From Natronomonas salinimetallica (lineage in GTDB: Archaea > Halobacteriota > Halobacteria > Halobacteriales > Haloarculaceae), in assembly GCF_013839515.1 (NCBI RefSeq), contig NZ_JACDNQ010000021.1, positions 1 to 36,775 of the forward strand: DNA of 36,775 nt, in the 5' to 3' direction. Shown here piece after piece: positions 1 to 8,584 of the stretch. Position 1 is the first letter of the stretch. The number at the start of each line of letters is the position of its first letter. The notes beneath the pieces were generated by a model, which worked only from the letters and a program-made list of their open reading frames with translations, was not told the origin of the DNA and did not search any database. Both the position numbers and the translations under genes were made by a program.

Positions 1-102
1 CCCTTCATCCAGATGCCGGACAATCTCGATCCGACGATCTCCACTCATTACCTTCCAGTCTCATTCCATGCCCATAACTTCCGTCACTCATTAAGCGATT
101 TT

Positions 103-312
103 GCGACGGCGATGAACGTCCTCAAACGCGGCTTTTCTGAACTAGGGCTGGGATGGCCCGAAGACACGCCCGTGGAGACTGTGACCGCTACGGACACGAC
201 TCACTTTGAGTCCGTGTCTGCAAGTCACGTCGTAGAAACGGGAAGCCTCGGGGTCGTCCGGAAGACAGCGTCTTCCGTGATGACGAGAGACTCCGTCTCT
301 CGAACCACTTGA
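103..312 (+). pseudogene. tnpB: IS1341-type TnpB, C-terminal remnant
   Basis: The reading frame from about position 103 (residues ATAMNVLKRGFSELGLGW) to the stop at 312 resembles the extreme C-terminus of haloarchaeal IS1341-type TnpB proteins, just after the RuvC-III motif, including the tail VVETGSLG. The RuvC catalytic residues and zinc finger are absent. The roughly 100 bases before it do not read as TnpB, so the gene is truncated at its 5' side or joined to foreign sequence. The last 70 bases form the structured right end described separately. Whether the break is a real deletion or an older rearrangement cannot be told from this window. Family assignment rests on remembered C-terminal sequence, not on a search. 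Confidence 0.6.
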
Positions 313-321
313 CCCCGAGGC
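245..321. repeat. tnpB right-end structured element, copy 1 (three-way junction)
   Basis: An outer 11-bp inverted repeat (GCCTCGGGGTC at 245-255 with GACCCCGAGGC at 311-321) encloses two perfect hairpins: CGGAAGAC/GTCTTCCG (259-266 with 270-277) and CGAGAGAC/GTCTCTCG (284-291 with 295-302). Together they make a closed three-way junction overlapping the end of the tnpB remnant. This is where IS1341-type elements carry their right end and omega/sotRNA. A second copy with compensatory stem changes lies at 9839-9916 in the opposite orientation. Confidence 0.75.
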
Positions 322-348
322 GATTCACCGGCTGTCCCCAGTGTGTAC

Positions 349-395
349 GCGAGTCGCGATCTCGGGGTGCAATAAGCGAGTCGCAATCTCGGGGG
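349..395. repeat. 27-bp tandem duplication
   Basis: GCGAGTCGCGATCTCGGGG at 349 is repeated with one change 27 bases later at 376. The pair lies between the tnpB remnant and the NifU-like gene, inside a 10-bp inverted repeat (CCGGCTGTCC at 328-337 with GGACAGCCGG at 416-425). No gene is seen in 322-430. Confidence 0.7.
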
Positions 396-430
396 TTCGG
401 CATGCGGTTCGAGACGGACAGCCGGGGGTA

Positions 431-790
431 TTAGAAGGGGGCTTCTGGGCCTTCGTCGTCGTCGCCGCCGCCTTCGCCGGGGAACGATGGGGAGACCTGT
501 CCGCCCGCCATCCCCTCGCTACCGCCGCTCGAGCCGGTATCGGCGTGAACGGTGTCGATTTCGGGGATCTCCTGGGTCATACGGCTCTTGATCGCCTGGA
601 TCGTCATCGGGGAGATGCCACAGCCGGAACACGCACCGCCGAGCATGACGGTCACTTCGCCCTTCTCGCGGTCGAGGTTCTGGATCGCGGCGCTGCCGCC
701 GTGCATCTGAATCTGCGGGAAGTTGCGGCGGAGGAAGTTGCTGATTCGCTCGCGGAGTTCGTCGTCCGTGTCGGCGGTTTCAGTGCTCAT
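431..790 (-). CDS. NifU-like C-terminal (Nfu) Fe-S scaffold/carrier protein
   Basis: The protein is 119 residues. It matches the Nfu/NifU C-terminal domain, which assembles or delivers Fe-S clusters in the cytoplasm. The sequence shows the expected ISNFLRRNFPQIQMHGGS helix-strand and the cluster-binding CxxC in GGACSGCGIS, followed by the MTIQAIKSRM helix. A disordered Gly/Asp-rich tail ends at EAPF. I chose the ATG at 788-790 (MSTETADTDDE). The longer frame upstream only translates the satellite repeats at 841-955 into a low-complexity RPRIGC repeat. The gene stands alone: tnpB remnant downstream, acyl-CoA dehydrogenase divergent upstream. The domain call is secure; the particular client proteins are unknown. 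Confidence 0.9.
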   Translation of the reverse strand: MSTETADTDDELRERISNFLRRNFPQIQMHGGSAAIQNLDREKGEVTVMLGGACSGCGISPMTIQAIKSRMTQEIPEIDTVHADTGSSGGSEGMAGGQVSPSFPGEGGGDDDEGPEAPF

Positions 791-840
791 AGAATCCCGT
801 ACGTAGCGCAGCCGTATGAAGATTTGCCTCCGGATCTGAC

Positions 841-955
841 GTTTTGTCTCCGGCTTTGACCCGTTTTGTCTCCGGCTTTGACCCCCGATACGGGGCCGAC
901 ATCCGATACGGGGCCGACATCCGATACGGGGCCGACATCCGATACGGGGCGACAT
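841..955. repeat. Two adjacent tandem repeat tracts upstream of the NifU-like gene
   Basis: A 22-bp unit (GTTTTGTCTCCGGCTTTGAC at 841 and 863) is followed by an 18-bp unit (CGATACGGGGCCGACATC) at 886, 904 and 922, with a slightly shortened copy at 940. The tracts occupy most of the divergent intergenic region between the NifU-like gene and the acyl-CoA dehydrogenase. Copies are contiguous with no spacers, so this is a microsatellite-like expansion and not a CRISPR array. Confidence 0.9.
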
Positions 956-1055
956 AACACGTGATCGGCAAGCGCCGACCCGGATCGGCGCTCACCGGAT
1001 GCGAGGACCGACCAAACCACGACTACCGACCGAATACGTGAACGTCGGGAGTCGG

Positions 1056-1067
1056 GATATAAAAATC
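1056..1067 (+). promoter_or_regulatory. TATA box of acyl-CoA dehydrogenase gene
   Basis: GATATAAAAATC is a strong archaeal TATA element. Initiation about 25-30 bases downstream would leave a leader of about 20 bases before the ATG at 1109. Confidence 0.6.
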
Positions 1068-1108
1068 GGGAGAGGAACTGTAAAGTACTGACGGCCAAAC
1101 GGTGACGT

Positions 1109-2251
1109 ATGGATTTCACGTACACGGCCGAGCAAAAACAGATCACGGACATGGTGTCGGAGTTCGTCGACGAGGAGATCGTCCCCGTGGCCGCGGAGAT
1201 CGACAAAAAAGACGAGTTCCCGGCCGACGTCGTCGATGAACTCGCCGAGTTGGGCCTGATGGGGATGCCGTTCCCGGAGGAGTACGGCGGGGCCGGACTC
1301 GATTATCACGCCTATCCGGCGGCACTCGCGGAAATCTCCCGCGGCTCGGGGGGGCTCGGTACGATCGTCGCCGCCCACATCTCTCTCGCCGGGAACATGC
1401 TCTATGCGTTCGGCGACGAGGAGCAAAAACAGGAGTACCTCACGCCGCTGGCGATGGGCGAGGACATCGGCGCGTTCGCGCTCTCGGAGGCGGGCGCGGG
1501 CAGTGACGTGCCGGCGATGGACACGACGGCGAAAAAGGAGGGCGACGAGTACGTCATCGACGGCGGCAAACTCTGGATCTCGAACGGGTCGGTCGCCGAC
1601 ACCGTGACCGTCTTCGCGAAGACCGACCCCGAGGCCGGCAACAAGGGGATCTCCTCGTTCATCGTTTGCCCCGAAGAGGACGACGGCTTCATCGTCGAAG
1701 GCACGGAGGAGAAACTCGGAGACAAGGGCTGTCCGACCGCCGAGTTGCGCTTCGAGAACCTTCACGTAGACGAGTCGCGCCGCCTCGGCGAGGAGGGACG
1801 CGGCTTCGTCCACGCGCTGAAGACACTCAACGGCGGCCGGATCACGATCGCCGCCCGCTCGGTTGGGATCGCCCAGGCCGCACTCGAGGAGGCGACGGCC
1901 TACGCCCAACAGCGCGAGCAGTTCGGCAACCCGATCTCCGAGTTCCAGGCGATCCAGCACAAACTCGCCGACATGGACACGAAGACGCGCGCGGCGCGAT
2001 TGCTCATGCACTCCGCCGCCGACAAGAAGATCAACGGCGAACACTTCGTCAAGGAGGCCGCCCAGGCGAAACTCTATGCCTCGGAGGTCTCCCGCGAGGT
2101 CGCAAACGAGGGGATCCAGATCCACGGCGGCTACGGCTATACGAAGGACTTCCCCGCCGAACGGTTCTACCGGGACGCCAAGCTCAACGAGATCTACGAG
2201 GGAACGAGCGAGGTGCTGCGGAACACGATCGCGAACGAACTGTTAAACTGA
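1109..2251 (+). CDS. Acyl-CoA dehydrogenase
   Basis: The protein is 380 residues, the usual length for a soluble FAD-dependent acyl-CoA dehydrogenase that introduces a 2,3 double bond into acyl-CoA and passes electrons to ETF. All landmarks are present: the N-terminal helical domain, [11 protein letters not shown] (FAD/substrate loop, about residues 130-140), the [12 protein letters not shown] signature, [20 protein letters not shown], and the catalytic-base region IYEGTSEV near the C-terminus. The start ATG follows a TATA box with a short leader. The gene is not in an operon; a PadR regulator converges 20 bases downstream. Chain-length preference (short, branched or medium) cannot be decided from sequence alone. 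Confidence 0.95.
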   Translation: MDFTYTAEQKQITDMVSEFVDEEIVPVAAEIDKKDEFPADVVDELAELGLMGMPFPEEYGGAGLDYHAYPAALAEISRGSGGLGTIVAAHISLAGNMLYAFGDEEQKQEYLTPLAMGEDIGAFALSEAGAGSDVPAMDTTAKKEGDEYVIDGGKLWISNGSVADTVTVFAKTDPEAGNKGISSFIVCPEEDDGFIVEGTEEKLGDKGCPTAELRFENLHVDESRRLGEEGRGFVHALKTLNGGRITIAARSVGIAQAALEEATAYAQQREQFGNPISEFQAIQHKLADMDTKTRAARLLMHSAADKKINGEHFVKEAAQAKLYASEVSREVANEGIQIHGGYGYTKDFPAERFYRDAKLNEIYEGTSEVLRNTIANELLN

Positions 2252-2271
2252 ACTGATCGCTCGGTTCGGCG

Positions 2272-2595
2272 TCACCGCCGGCCGGTGTCCCCTCCGCGCG
2301 ACGACCGTTCGTCCTCGGCCCGTTCGTCCTCGACCCGCCCGCCCATCCACTCGAACTGCGCTTCGACGTGCTGTCGACCCGCATTGGTCAGCGTGTAGAC
2401 GTCCTCGAGTCCCTCCACTCGCGTATCGACGAAGCCCTTCGATTCGAGCGCGTCGAGCGCGCCGTAGAACCGATCCGGTTTGACCCGACGGTCATAGTGC
2501 GTCTCGATCGCCGATTTGAGGGGCTGCGCGCGTCGTTCCTCGCCGTATAGCAGGATACAGATGTCCCGCCGCAGGCCGCTCGTGAGCCACTCCAT
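2272..2595 (-). CDS. PadR-family winged-helix regulator
   Basis: The protein is 107 residues and cytoplasmic. It reads as a haloarchaeal PadR-like winged helix: LTSGLRRDICILLYGEE (helix 1), KSAIETHYDRRVKPDRFYGALDALESKGFVDTRVEG (recognition helix and wing), then VYTLTNAGRQHVEAQFEWM. The last 20 residues are a charged low-complexity tail (EDERAEDERSS) from a short local duplication. It converges on the acyl-CoA dehydrogenase and is divergent from the gene at 2686. Its targets are unknown. It could regulate one of these neighbours, but no operator is evident. Confidence 0.8.
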   Translation of the reverse strand: MEWLTSGLRRDICILLYGEERRAQPLKSAIETHYDRRVKPDRFYGALDALESKGFVDTRVEGLEDVYTLTNAGRQHVEAQFEWMGGRVEDERAEDERSSRGGDTGRR

Positions 2596-2685
2596 GTGTC
2601 GACTCCCGCCGCCATCGACAAAGGGCCTCCGGAGCGTGCGGCCGGGACCGGTAGTTTGGCAACCGGGCGACCCCTACGGCCGTCC

Positions 2686-2955
2686 ATGTCGACGGCCGAA
2701 TCGGGCGAGATATCCGCCCGCTACGACGAGCGCGACGACGAGCGAGTATTGACCTTCGAAGCCGACGGCCGAACGGCCGCGATCGCCCAGAACGTCGACG
2801 GATACGCGATGTTGAAAGTCCGGTCGACCGCCGACGGTGACGAACTCGAACGCTACTACGGCTTCGATATGGCGCTCGATCACGCCGCTGAACTGCTCTC
2901 CGTTACCCCCTCGGAACTCCCGATCCCCGAGAACGCCGCCGATATGGGTATGTAG
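2686..2955 (+). CDS. Conserved-looking haloarchaeal protein of unknown function
   Basis: The protein is 89 residues, acidic, with no membrane segment or signal. The pattern is beta-rich at the start ([25 protein letters not shown]) followed by a helix ([13 protein letters not shown]). I do not recognise a named family. I chose the ATG at 2686 ([10 protein letters not shown]) over an upstream in-frame ATG at 2596, because the extension is Pro/Arg-rich and overlaps the divergent PadR promoter region. A 28-bp tandem duplication follows its stop codon. Confidence 0.65.
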   Translation: MSTAESGEISARYDERDDERVLTFEADGRTAAIAQNVDGYAMLKVRSTADGDELERYYGFDMALDHAAELLSVTPSELPIPENAADMGM

Positions 2956-2964
2956 CGCCTTCGA

Positions 2965-3017
2965 CCCGGACACGTCGGATCGGTCGGTAATTCCCGGACA
3001 CGTCGGATCGGTCGGTA
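2965..3017. repeat. 28-bp tandem duplication after a stop codon
   Basis: CCCGGACACGTCGGATCGGT occurs at 2965 and again at 2993, with 25 identical bases per copy. It begins nine bases after the stop of the 2686-2955 gene and runs up to the TATA-like TTATATG of the next gene. Confidence 0.9.
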
Positions 3018-3049
3018 GTTATATGTCCGTCCTTCAGGAGATCCTACGT

Positions 3050-5017
3050 ATGGACGCCCACTCCGTTGTCGACGACTGGGACGCCGTTCCGTTCGACGGT
3101 GGGTTCGGCGGGATCGACCGGCTGGCCTCGCAGGGATTCGACGGGGCGATCGAGGCGGACGGAACGTGGCTGTTCCTCCGCGACGGCGAGGCACTCGCGG
3201 TCATCTCGGACCTGGGGGCTGAGCCCCGACCGGGGAGTGTCGACGCCTTTGAGGACGCTACCGGCCGAAAACACGAAGCACCGGCTCCGGCCGTGGCGAC
3301 GCTCGCAGCGATGTTGGCGCTCGATGGCGATGTCCGCGGCCAATACTTCACTGACGACACGCCCCTCGACGCGGTGGACGAGACGCTTTCCGGGGGTGGG
3401 TTTACCGGATACGTCGAACTCTCGGAGAACGTTCTGAGCGGGGATTATTATTACGTCTACGTCGACGGCGAGGTCGAGCACGTCGGCTTCGTCGGCTCCT
3501 CACAGCTTCTCACCGGCGAGGAAGCCGAATCGAGGGCCGAAGGCGAGGTCGGCATCTACGACGTCATCGCGGTTCGGCTTCCCCGTCCGGAACTCCCGGT
3601 GCCGGAGCCGGAACCGGAGCCGGAACCCAAACCGGCCCCCGAACCGGAGCCGGAACCCAAACCGGCCCCCGAACCGGAGCCGGAACCCAAACCGGCCCCC
3701 GAACCGGAGCCGGAATCGAACTCCATCCCCGAGCCGGAATCCGAACCGGAGCCGGGATCGGATCGGGATACCGAGGGGACGGTCGCGGATGCCGATTCCG
3801 GGGCGGACGATAGCGATACCGACGCTGACTTCGGGTGGGAGACGGAGGCCGACGCCGATACGGCCGGTGGATCGGATACCGCGACGGAGCGTGCCGTCGG
3901 ACCGGACGAACGGTCGGACGAACGAACGAACGGCGAGCCCTCGACCGACGAACCCCAGGCCGTGACGTCGGCCGAGGAGCGATCCGAGGGCGAACACACC
4001 GCCGAAACGGAGGGTGCGATCCCGACGCCGGCGGTGGCCGACGATCCGGCCGAGCCGGGAACACGAGCGGACGTCTCGATCGACCACGAAGTCCCCGATC
4101 CGCACATCGAGGAGTACGAATCCCGCATCGAGGAGTACGAATCCCACGTCGAGGAGTATGAATCCCGCATCGAGGAACTGGAGTCGGAACTCGCCGACGC
4201 CGACTCGCAGATCGCGGAGTTAGAGACCGAACTCGATTCCCTCCGAGCCGAACGCGACGATTTGAAACGGCGGATCGATGCGGAGGACACGCCTCGGTCG
4301 GCGTCGTTGTCGCCGGCCGACGCCCTCGCCGAGACACGTCTTTTCGTCCGCGAGGACAGCCGCAGCGGGGGAACGCTTTCGGACGCCCACGACGGCGACG
4401 CCGACCGCGAGGCCGTCGCCTCGAACCTCCGGATCGAGTACCACACGACCTTCGAGGACGAGGGCGCGTCGGTCGAGGGACGCCCCTTCGAGTCGTGGCT
4501 TCGATCCTCGGAGATCTACGGGTTCGTCGAGTGGCTGGTGGCGGAGCTGCTCTTCGAGATTCGGTCGGCGGATGCCGTCGACGGTGTCCGACCCCTCTAC
4601 GACGCCCTCCCGGAGATCGACCGGGTCGGCTTCGACGAGACGATCACCGTCGGTGACGACACGGAGGACCGAGACGTCGAGTTCGACATCGTCGTTCACG
4701 ACAAGCGGGGAAACCCGCTCCTCGTCGTGGCGTTCGATACGGGCCGGGATCCGACCTACGCCGAGGCCATCGAACCGCTCGTCACCGACGCCTCCGACGT
4801 CTGTGCGGGCCACGAGACACTCGCCGGTGCCGTTGCGATCACGTCGAGTTACTTCGAGTCCGACGCGATGGCCGTTGTCGGCGAGGCGACGGGCTCTAGC
4901 CTGCTCAGCCGGAGCAAATACCGAAGTTACGTCAAACTCTCGCGGACGAACGGCTATCACCTCTGTTTGGTCGAGGCCCGCGACGGCTCGTTCAATCTGA
5001 CCGTTCCCGAACTGTGA
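3050..5017 (+). CDS. Large haloarchaeal protein with Pro-Glu-Lys repeats, coiled coil and C-terminal alpha/beta domain
   Basis: The protein is 655 residues from the ATG at 3050, which lies about 27 bases after a TATA-like TTATATG at 3018-3024, consistent with a leaderless start; an in-frame ATG at 3023 is less likely. It has four parts: an N-terminal domain of about 180 residues ([21 protein letters not shown]); a spacer with three exact 10-residue repeats ([10 protein letters not shown], 3614-3703) and an Asp/Ser/Glu-rich stretch; a coiled coil built on repeated IEEYESR units (about 4107-4270); and a C-terminal domain with [20 protein letters not shown]. That last segment faintly recalls a PD-(D/E)XK nuclease core but lacks a clear ExK. 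No signal or membrane segment is seen. I do not recognise a function. Confidence 0.75.
   Translation: MDAHSVVDDWDAVPFDGGFGGIDRLASQGFDGAIEADGTWLFLRDGEALAVISDLGAEPRPGSVDAFEDATGRKHEAPAPAVATLAAMLALDGDVRGQYFTDDTPLDAVDETLSGGGFTGYVELSENVLSGDYYYVYVDGEVEHVGFVGSSQLLTGEEAESRAEGEVGIYDVIAVRLPRPELPVPEPEPEPEPKPAPEPEPEPKPAPEPEPEPKPAPEPEPESNSIPEPESEPEPGSDRDTEGTVADADSGADDSDTDADFGWETEADADTAGGSDTATERAVGPDERSDERTNGEPSTDEPQAVTSAEERSEGEHTAETEGAIPTPAVADDPAEPGTRADVSIDHEVPDPHIEEYESRIEEYESHVEEYESRIEELESELADADSQIAELETELDSLRAERDDLKRRIDAEDTPRSASLSPADALAETRLFVREDSRSGGTLSDAHDGDADREAVASNLRIEYHTTFEDEGASVEGRPFESWLRSSEIYGFVEWLVAELLFEIRSADAVDGVRPLYDALPEIDRVGFDETITVGDDTEDRDVEFDIVVHDKRGNPLLVVAFDTGRDPTYAEAIEPLVTDASDVCAGHETLAGAVAITSSYFESDAMAVVGEATGSSLLSRSKYRSYVKLSRTNGYHLCLVEARDGSFNLTVPEL
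3614..3703 (+). repeat. In-frame 30-bp tandem repeat x3
   Basis: Three head-to-tail 30-bp copies encode [10 protein letters not shown] units in the linker of the 3050-5017 gene, with degenerate Pro-Glu copies on both sides. The unit length is a multiple of three, so copy-number change would keep the frame and only alter linker length. Confidence 0.9.
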
Positions 5018-5075
5018 GCCGTTAATCTGACCGTTCTCGAACTGTGGGCCGTTAATCTGACCGTTCTCGAACTGT
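4994..5075. repeat. 30-bp tandem repeat spanning a stop codon
   Basis: AATCTGACCGTTCCCGAACT starts at 4994 inside the last codons of the 3050-5017 gene, and near-identical units start at 5024 and 5054. The first copy carries the real TGA. The later copies are noncoding duplicates of the gene's own 3' end. Confidence 0.9.
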
Positions 5076-5152
5076 ACTGTTCGGCGGAGACGCCCTCCGG
5101 CCGTCGTTGGTCGCGGCTCTCCGACGGCGAATCAAAAGGAGAAAGAACCGGT

Positions 5153-5458
5153 TTAGCCTTCTATTTCCGGGATATCGTCGATCTTCATCCCTTCGAGTTT
5201 GTCGATGATACTGTCGATTTTCGAGTCGAGGTCGTCGACGAAGTCGGCGGTGTCCTCGGTGGTGATCGCACCCTGACTCGACGGTTCGATGAGGTTTTCC
5301 TCCTCGAGCACGCGGAGCGAATAGCGGACTTTGTGGTGGGGATACCCCGTCTCGTTCGACATCTTGACGATTCCGATCGGCTCGCTCTCGATGACCATCC
5401 GTAGGACCCGAAGATGGCGTTCGAGCATGTCTACTTCCTTCTCAAGTCTATCTATCAT
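5153..5458 (-). CDS. Winged-helix transcriptional regulator-like protein
   Basis: The protein is 101 residues and cytoplasmic. A short N-terminal coiled coil (MIDRLEKEVDMLERHLRVLRMV) is followed by a winged helix: GIVKMSNETGYPHHKVRYSL is the HTH, RVLEEENLIEPSSQGAITT the wing. An acidic C-terminal helix (DSKIDSIIDKLEGMKIDDI) probably dimerises. It resembles the small haloarchaeal predicted regulators often found alone in the genome. A TATA-like TTTAAAA on the minus strand (5484-5494) lies about 30 bases upstream, suggesting a nearly leaderless message. It is divergent from purA across 268 bases. Its target is unknown. Confidence 0.75.
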   Translation of the reverse strand: MIDRLEKEVDMLERHLRVLRMVIESEPIGIVKMSNETGYPHHKVRYSLRVLEEENLIEPSSQGAITTEDTADFVDDLDSKIDSIIDKLEGMKIDDIPEIEG

Positions 5459-5726
5459 GGCATTTGTTAACTCGTGTTTACGGGTTTTAAATGTTGCTGT
5501 CCGAGCGGCAGACGTAGGTCCACCCTATGTGTCGTATGCTCCTCCTTGAGGGGGGACATATAAATCCCTTGTGACACCGACACGCACGAGACCCGTTTCG
5601 ACGCCCGCCGGGAGCGGGCCTGCGACGAGTCGCCGGCCCGTTCAGCCGTCCGGGCACTCTCCGATCTCCGGCCGCGCCTCTGACATACCGTAATCTGTTT
5701 ACCCCACTGGCGGAAACGTCGTTCCA
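5459..5726. promoter_or_regulatory. Divergent promoter region between the HTH gene and purA
   Basis: These 268 bases hold no convincing gene. A minus-strand TATA (around 5484-5494) serves the HTH gene. A second clear TATA-like element, ACATATAAATCC at 5558-5569, has no ORF at the expected distance on either strand and could drive a short noncoding transcript. The purA promoter is weak by eye (CTGTTTACC around 5695). Confidence 0.4.
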
Positions 5727-7106
5727 ATGACCGTAACCATCGTGGGTTCACAGCTCGGCGACGAGGGAAAAGGCGGTATCGTCGACGTCTACGGCGATGC
5801 CGTCGACGTCGTCGTACGCTATCAGGGCGGCGATAACGCCGGCCACACCGTCGTCTACGAGGGCGACGAGTACAAGCTCTCTCTCGTCCCGTCCGGAGCC
5901 GTCCGTGGCAAGATCGGCGTTCTCGGCAACGGCTGCGTCGTCAATCCGAACACGCTCTTCGAGGAACTCGACGCGCTGGGCGAGCGGGGACTGTCCCCGG
6001 ACGTCCGCGTTGCCGAGCGCGCGCACGCGATCCTCCCGTACCACCGGGTCCTCGACGGCATCGAAGAGGACGTCAAATCCGATGACGACCTCGAAGCCGG
6101 AACCACCGGTCGTGGCATCGGCCCGACCTACGAGGACAAAGCCGGCCGTCGCGGCATCCGGATCGGTGATTTGCTCGATTCCGAGACGCTTCGGTCCCGC
6201 CTCGAGTACGTCGTCCCGCGGAAGCGTGCGATCGTCGAGGACGTCTACGACCTCGATATCGGCGCGGACGTCGACAGCGAGGCCTTCGACGTCGACATCC
6301 TCTTCGAGACCTACCGGGACTTCGGCGAACGGCTCCGACGCGAGGGGATGACCGTCAACTGTGGGGCGTTCCTCCAGGACCGACTCGACGCCGGTGACGA
6401 GATCATGTTCGAAGGCGCACAGGGGACCTCGATCGACATCGACCACGGGATCTACCCGTACGTCACATCCTCGAACCCCACGGCGGGGGCCGCGGCGGTC
6501 GGCACCGGCGTCGGCCCCACCGTTGTGGGGGGCGGCGAGGTGATCGGGATCGTCAAGGCGTACCTCTCCCGCGTCGGTACCGGCCCGTTGCCGACCGAAC
6601 TCGGCTCCGTCGAGGGCCAGACCCCGGAGGACGGCGGTCGCCCCGAGGCGGAGGATCTCGCGACCACCATCCGCGATGAGGGTGGCGAATACGGTACCGT
6701 CACCGGCCGACCGCGTCGCGTCGGATGGCTCGACATGCCGATGCTCCGACACGCGGCCCGTGCCAACGGCTTCACCGGCCTCGCGATCAATCACATCGAC
6801 GTCCTCGCCGGGCTCGAGGAGGTACGGGTCGGCCACGCCTACACGCTCGACGGCGAGGAGCTCCTCACAATGCCCCCGACGACGGAGCGGTGGGGCGAGT
6901 GTGAGGCCGACCTCCGGACGTTCGACGGGTGGGACGACGCCGACTGGGCGGCCGTCGCGGAGGACGGCTACGACGCCATCCCCGAAAACGCCCGAACGTA
7001 CCTGGAGTACGTCGGCGAGGAACTCGACACACCGATCTACGCCGTCGGTGTCGGCCCCGGCCGCGAGGAGACCGTCGTCCGAGTCGACCCCGTCTCCTCC
7101 CGGTAG
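5727..7106 (+). CDS. purA: Adenylosuccinate synthetase
   Basis: The protein is 459 residues. It catalyses GTP-dependent joining of IMP and aspartate, the first committed step to AMP. The N-terminal P-loop region reads GSQLGDEGKGGIVD, with the catalytic Asp and the downstream GDNAGHT (IMP/His) motif. Further landmarks are LPSGAV-type LVPSGAVRG, GTTGRGIGP (here AGTTGRGIGPTYEDK), FEGAQGTSIDIDHGIYPYVTSSNP and the C-terminal VGVGPGREETV guanine-site segment. Haloarchaeal enzymes commonly replace the bacterial Trp and second Lys of GSQWGDEGKGK, as here. It is an isolated gene; the IS element lies just after its 3' end. Confidence 0.97.
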   Translation: MTVTIVGSQLGDEGKGGIVDVYGDAVDVVVRYQGGDNAGHTVVYEGDEYKLSLVPSGAVRGKIGVLGNGCVVNPNTLFEELDALGERGLSPDVRVAERAHAILPYHRVLDGIEEDVKSDDDLEAGTTGRGIGPTYEDKAGRRGIRIGDLLDSETLRSRLEYVVPRKRAIVEDVYDLDIGADVDSEAFDVDILFETYRDFGERLRREGMTVNCGAFLQDRLDAGDEIMFEGAQGTSIDIDHGIYPYVTSSNPTAGAAAVGTGVGPTVVGGGEVIGIVKAYLSRVGTGPLPTELGSVEGQTPEDGGRPEAEDLATTIRDEGGEYGTVTGRPRRVGWLDMPMLRHAARANGFTGLAINHIDVLAGLEEVRVGHAYTLDGEELLTMPPTTERWGECEADLRTFDGWDDADWAAVAEDGYDAIPENARTYLEYVGEELDTPIYAVGVGPGREETVVRVDPVSSR

Positions 7107-7160
7107 CTGTCCCGGTTCTTTCAGTATCGAAGCCCGCGACGGGTACGTCATCGTGAAGTA

Positions 7161-7182
7161 CCCCGCGCACGGTGGCGCGGGG
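7161..7182. repeat. IS terminal hairpin, right end (3' of tnpB)
   Basis: CCCCGCGC (7161-7168), loop ACGGTG, GCGCGGGG (7175-7182). It lies 9 bases beyond the tnpB stop codon and is the likely TnpA recognition hairpin and the end of the omega RNA scaffold. Confidence 0.8.
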
Positions 7183-7191
7183 CGTCCGTGT

Positions 7192-8529
7192 TTAGTCCTG
7201 CACTGCTGACGCAACGGTCTTTAATTTCTCTCGCGCTTGCCCGCTGGCTCGCGCCTCCCCTGCAGAGGTAACACCCGAAGCGAAAACTGCTCCGTGAGAA
7301 TCGGGGCCTCCACCAGCCCCCGATGCCGCCCGTCTCATCACCCGAACACGTCCGGGCAACCTGTCGAGAGACGGAACATTTCCATACTGGTCGTCAAACC
7401 ATTCCTGCACAACACACACCGCCGCCTTCCGATCTGCGTGATCTTGGAACTCGCACTGCTGACACTTGAATCGCTTCTTGTGCCGGTTCCCACGGGCTGT
7501 GTGCTGGCACTCCGTTCGTGGACATCGCTGACTCGTGTACTCAGGGTTAACATCATCAGACGGAATCCCCTCCCACGCAGCTTTGTACGACACCATCTCT
7601 TGGAGTGCAGCAAACGGAAGACTGTGCAATCTTCGATTCATTCGCGTGCCGTAGTCGATGGACTCTCGCATGTCTTTGAGGTCTTCAAAGACGATTACCG
7701 GAGCCGAAAACTGCGACACCCATTCAACTACTTTCCGCGATACTTTGTGCAGGCAATCGTGAACATAGTCGCGTTCTTCAGTCTGCACGACCGTTTCGAA
7801 CGCGGTCTGTTCGGCTTTCTGCATCCGCTTGCGCTTGGTGAAAAACTCATGCCGATGTTCTTTCACCGACGGGTACTCGAACACCGCAGAGTCTTCCACC
7901 GAACCGCCTTGACTCATCGCAGCGAGGGCAATACAGTCTTCGTTCACGTCGATACCAACAATCGTGTCTGCATCGTGCTTGCTGGCGACGTGATGAGTCT
8001 CATGGGTGACTGTGACGTGGAGTCGCCACTCGTTGTGCTTGTGTACGACTTCGGCGGTGCCAACCCGCCATTCATTATCGTTGAATGCGGTTTGGAGCCG
8101 GTCGAAGTGATCAGGACTCCCTCGAAGGTCGCCTTTGACGTGTGTGCCTCTCGTGGCGGTGATCCGGAATCGAACCGTCCCGTCGTCTTCGAGGAACAGG
8201 CGGTAGCCTTCACCGTGGTTCATCACCATGGGGTAGGACTCGTCGATGTATGGGTAGGGCCGTCGCCACCCGTCATCTTTGTTGTCGTGGTAGGTTTCGA
8301 GTTCACCGAGTGCCTTGTCAACGATGAGTTGGGTGGTGTTGTTGACGTGATCGGCGTTATCCACGACAGTCGATTTGATGTCATCCCAATCCCATCCTTG
8401 TCGGTCAAGACGGTTGGTTTCATTGCGGATGCGGCGGGCCTCAAGACAGCCGGTTTGCAAATCGTCTCCACTCCCCGTGTGGATATCTAGTCCGAACGAC
8501 AAGTTCTGGGTGAGTTTGGACGACTGCAC
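7192..8529 (-). CDS. tnpB: TnpB RNA-guided nuclease, IS1341 type
   Basis: The protein is 445 residues. The RuvC-like triad is intact: Asp194 in VGIDVNEDCIALAA (RuvC-I), Glu282 in VIVFEDLKDMRE (RuvC-II) and Asp366 in DHADRKAA (RuvC-III). The zinc finger is present as CPRTEC (C336, C341) and CQQC (C356, C359). TnpB proteins cut DNA next to a TAM using an RNA made from the element's own 3' end, which helps the element persist. The C-terminal 60 residues are Ala/Gly-rich and presumably overlap the guide RNA region. It is alone between the two terminal hairpins. Nothing indicates inactivation. Confidence 0.93.
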   Translation of the reverse strand: MQSSKLTQNLSFGLDIHTGSGDDLQTGCLEARRIRNETNRLDRQGWDWDDIKSTVVDNADHVNNTTQLIVDKALGELETYHDNKDDGWRRPYPYIDESYPMVMNHGEGYRLFLEDDGTVRFRITATRGTHVKGDLRGSPDHFDRLQTAFNDNEWRVGTAEVVHKHNEWRLHVTVTHETHHVASKHDADTIVGIDVNEDCIALAAMSQGGSVEDSAVFEYPSVKEHRHEFFTKRKRMQKAEQTAFETVVQTEERDYVHDCLHKVSRKVVEWVSQFSAPVIVFEDLKDMRESIDYGTRMNRRLHSLPFAALQEMVSYKAAWEGIPSDDVNPEYTSQRCPRTECQHTARGNRHKKRFKCQQCEFQDHADRKAAVCVVQEWFDDQYGNVPSLDRLPGRVRVMRRAASGAGGGPDSHGAVFASGVTSAGEARASGQAREKLKTVASAVQD

Positions 8530-8584
8530 TATATTCTCGTATGGTTCGATATTTGTTAAAAGTTCGTGTTGTGACGCGCTTCAC

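Noticed and set aside
886-955. Possible CRISPR array
   Set aside because: Units of 18 bp are contiguous without spacers; simple tandem repeat and no cas genes in the window.
992-2125. 377-codon minus-strand frame opposite acyl-CoA dehydrogenase
   Set aside because: Complete overlap with a textbook acyl-CoA dehydrogenase; shadow.
5748-7214. 488-codon minus-strand frame opposite purA
   Set aside because: Shadow of purA, whose motifs are unambiguous.
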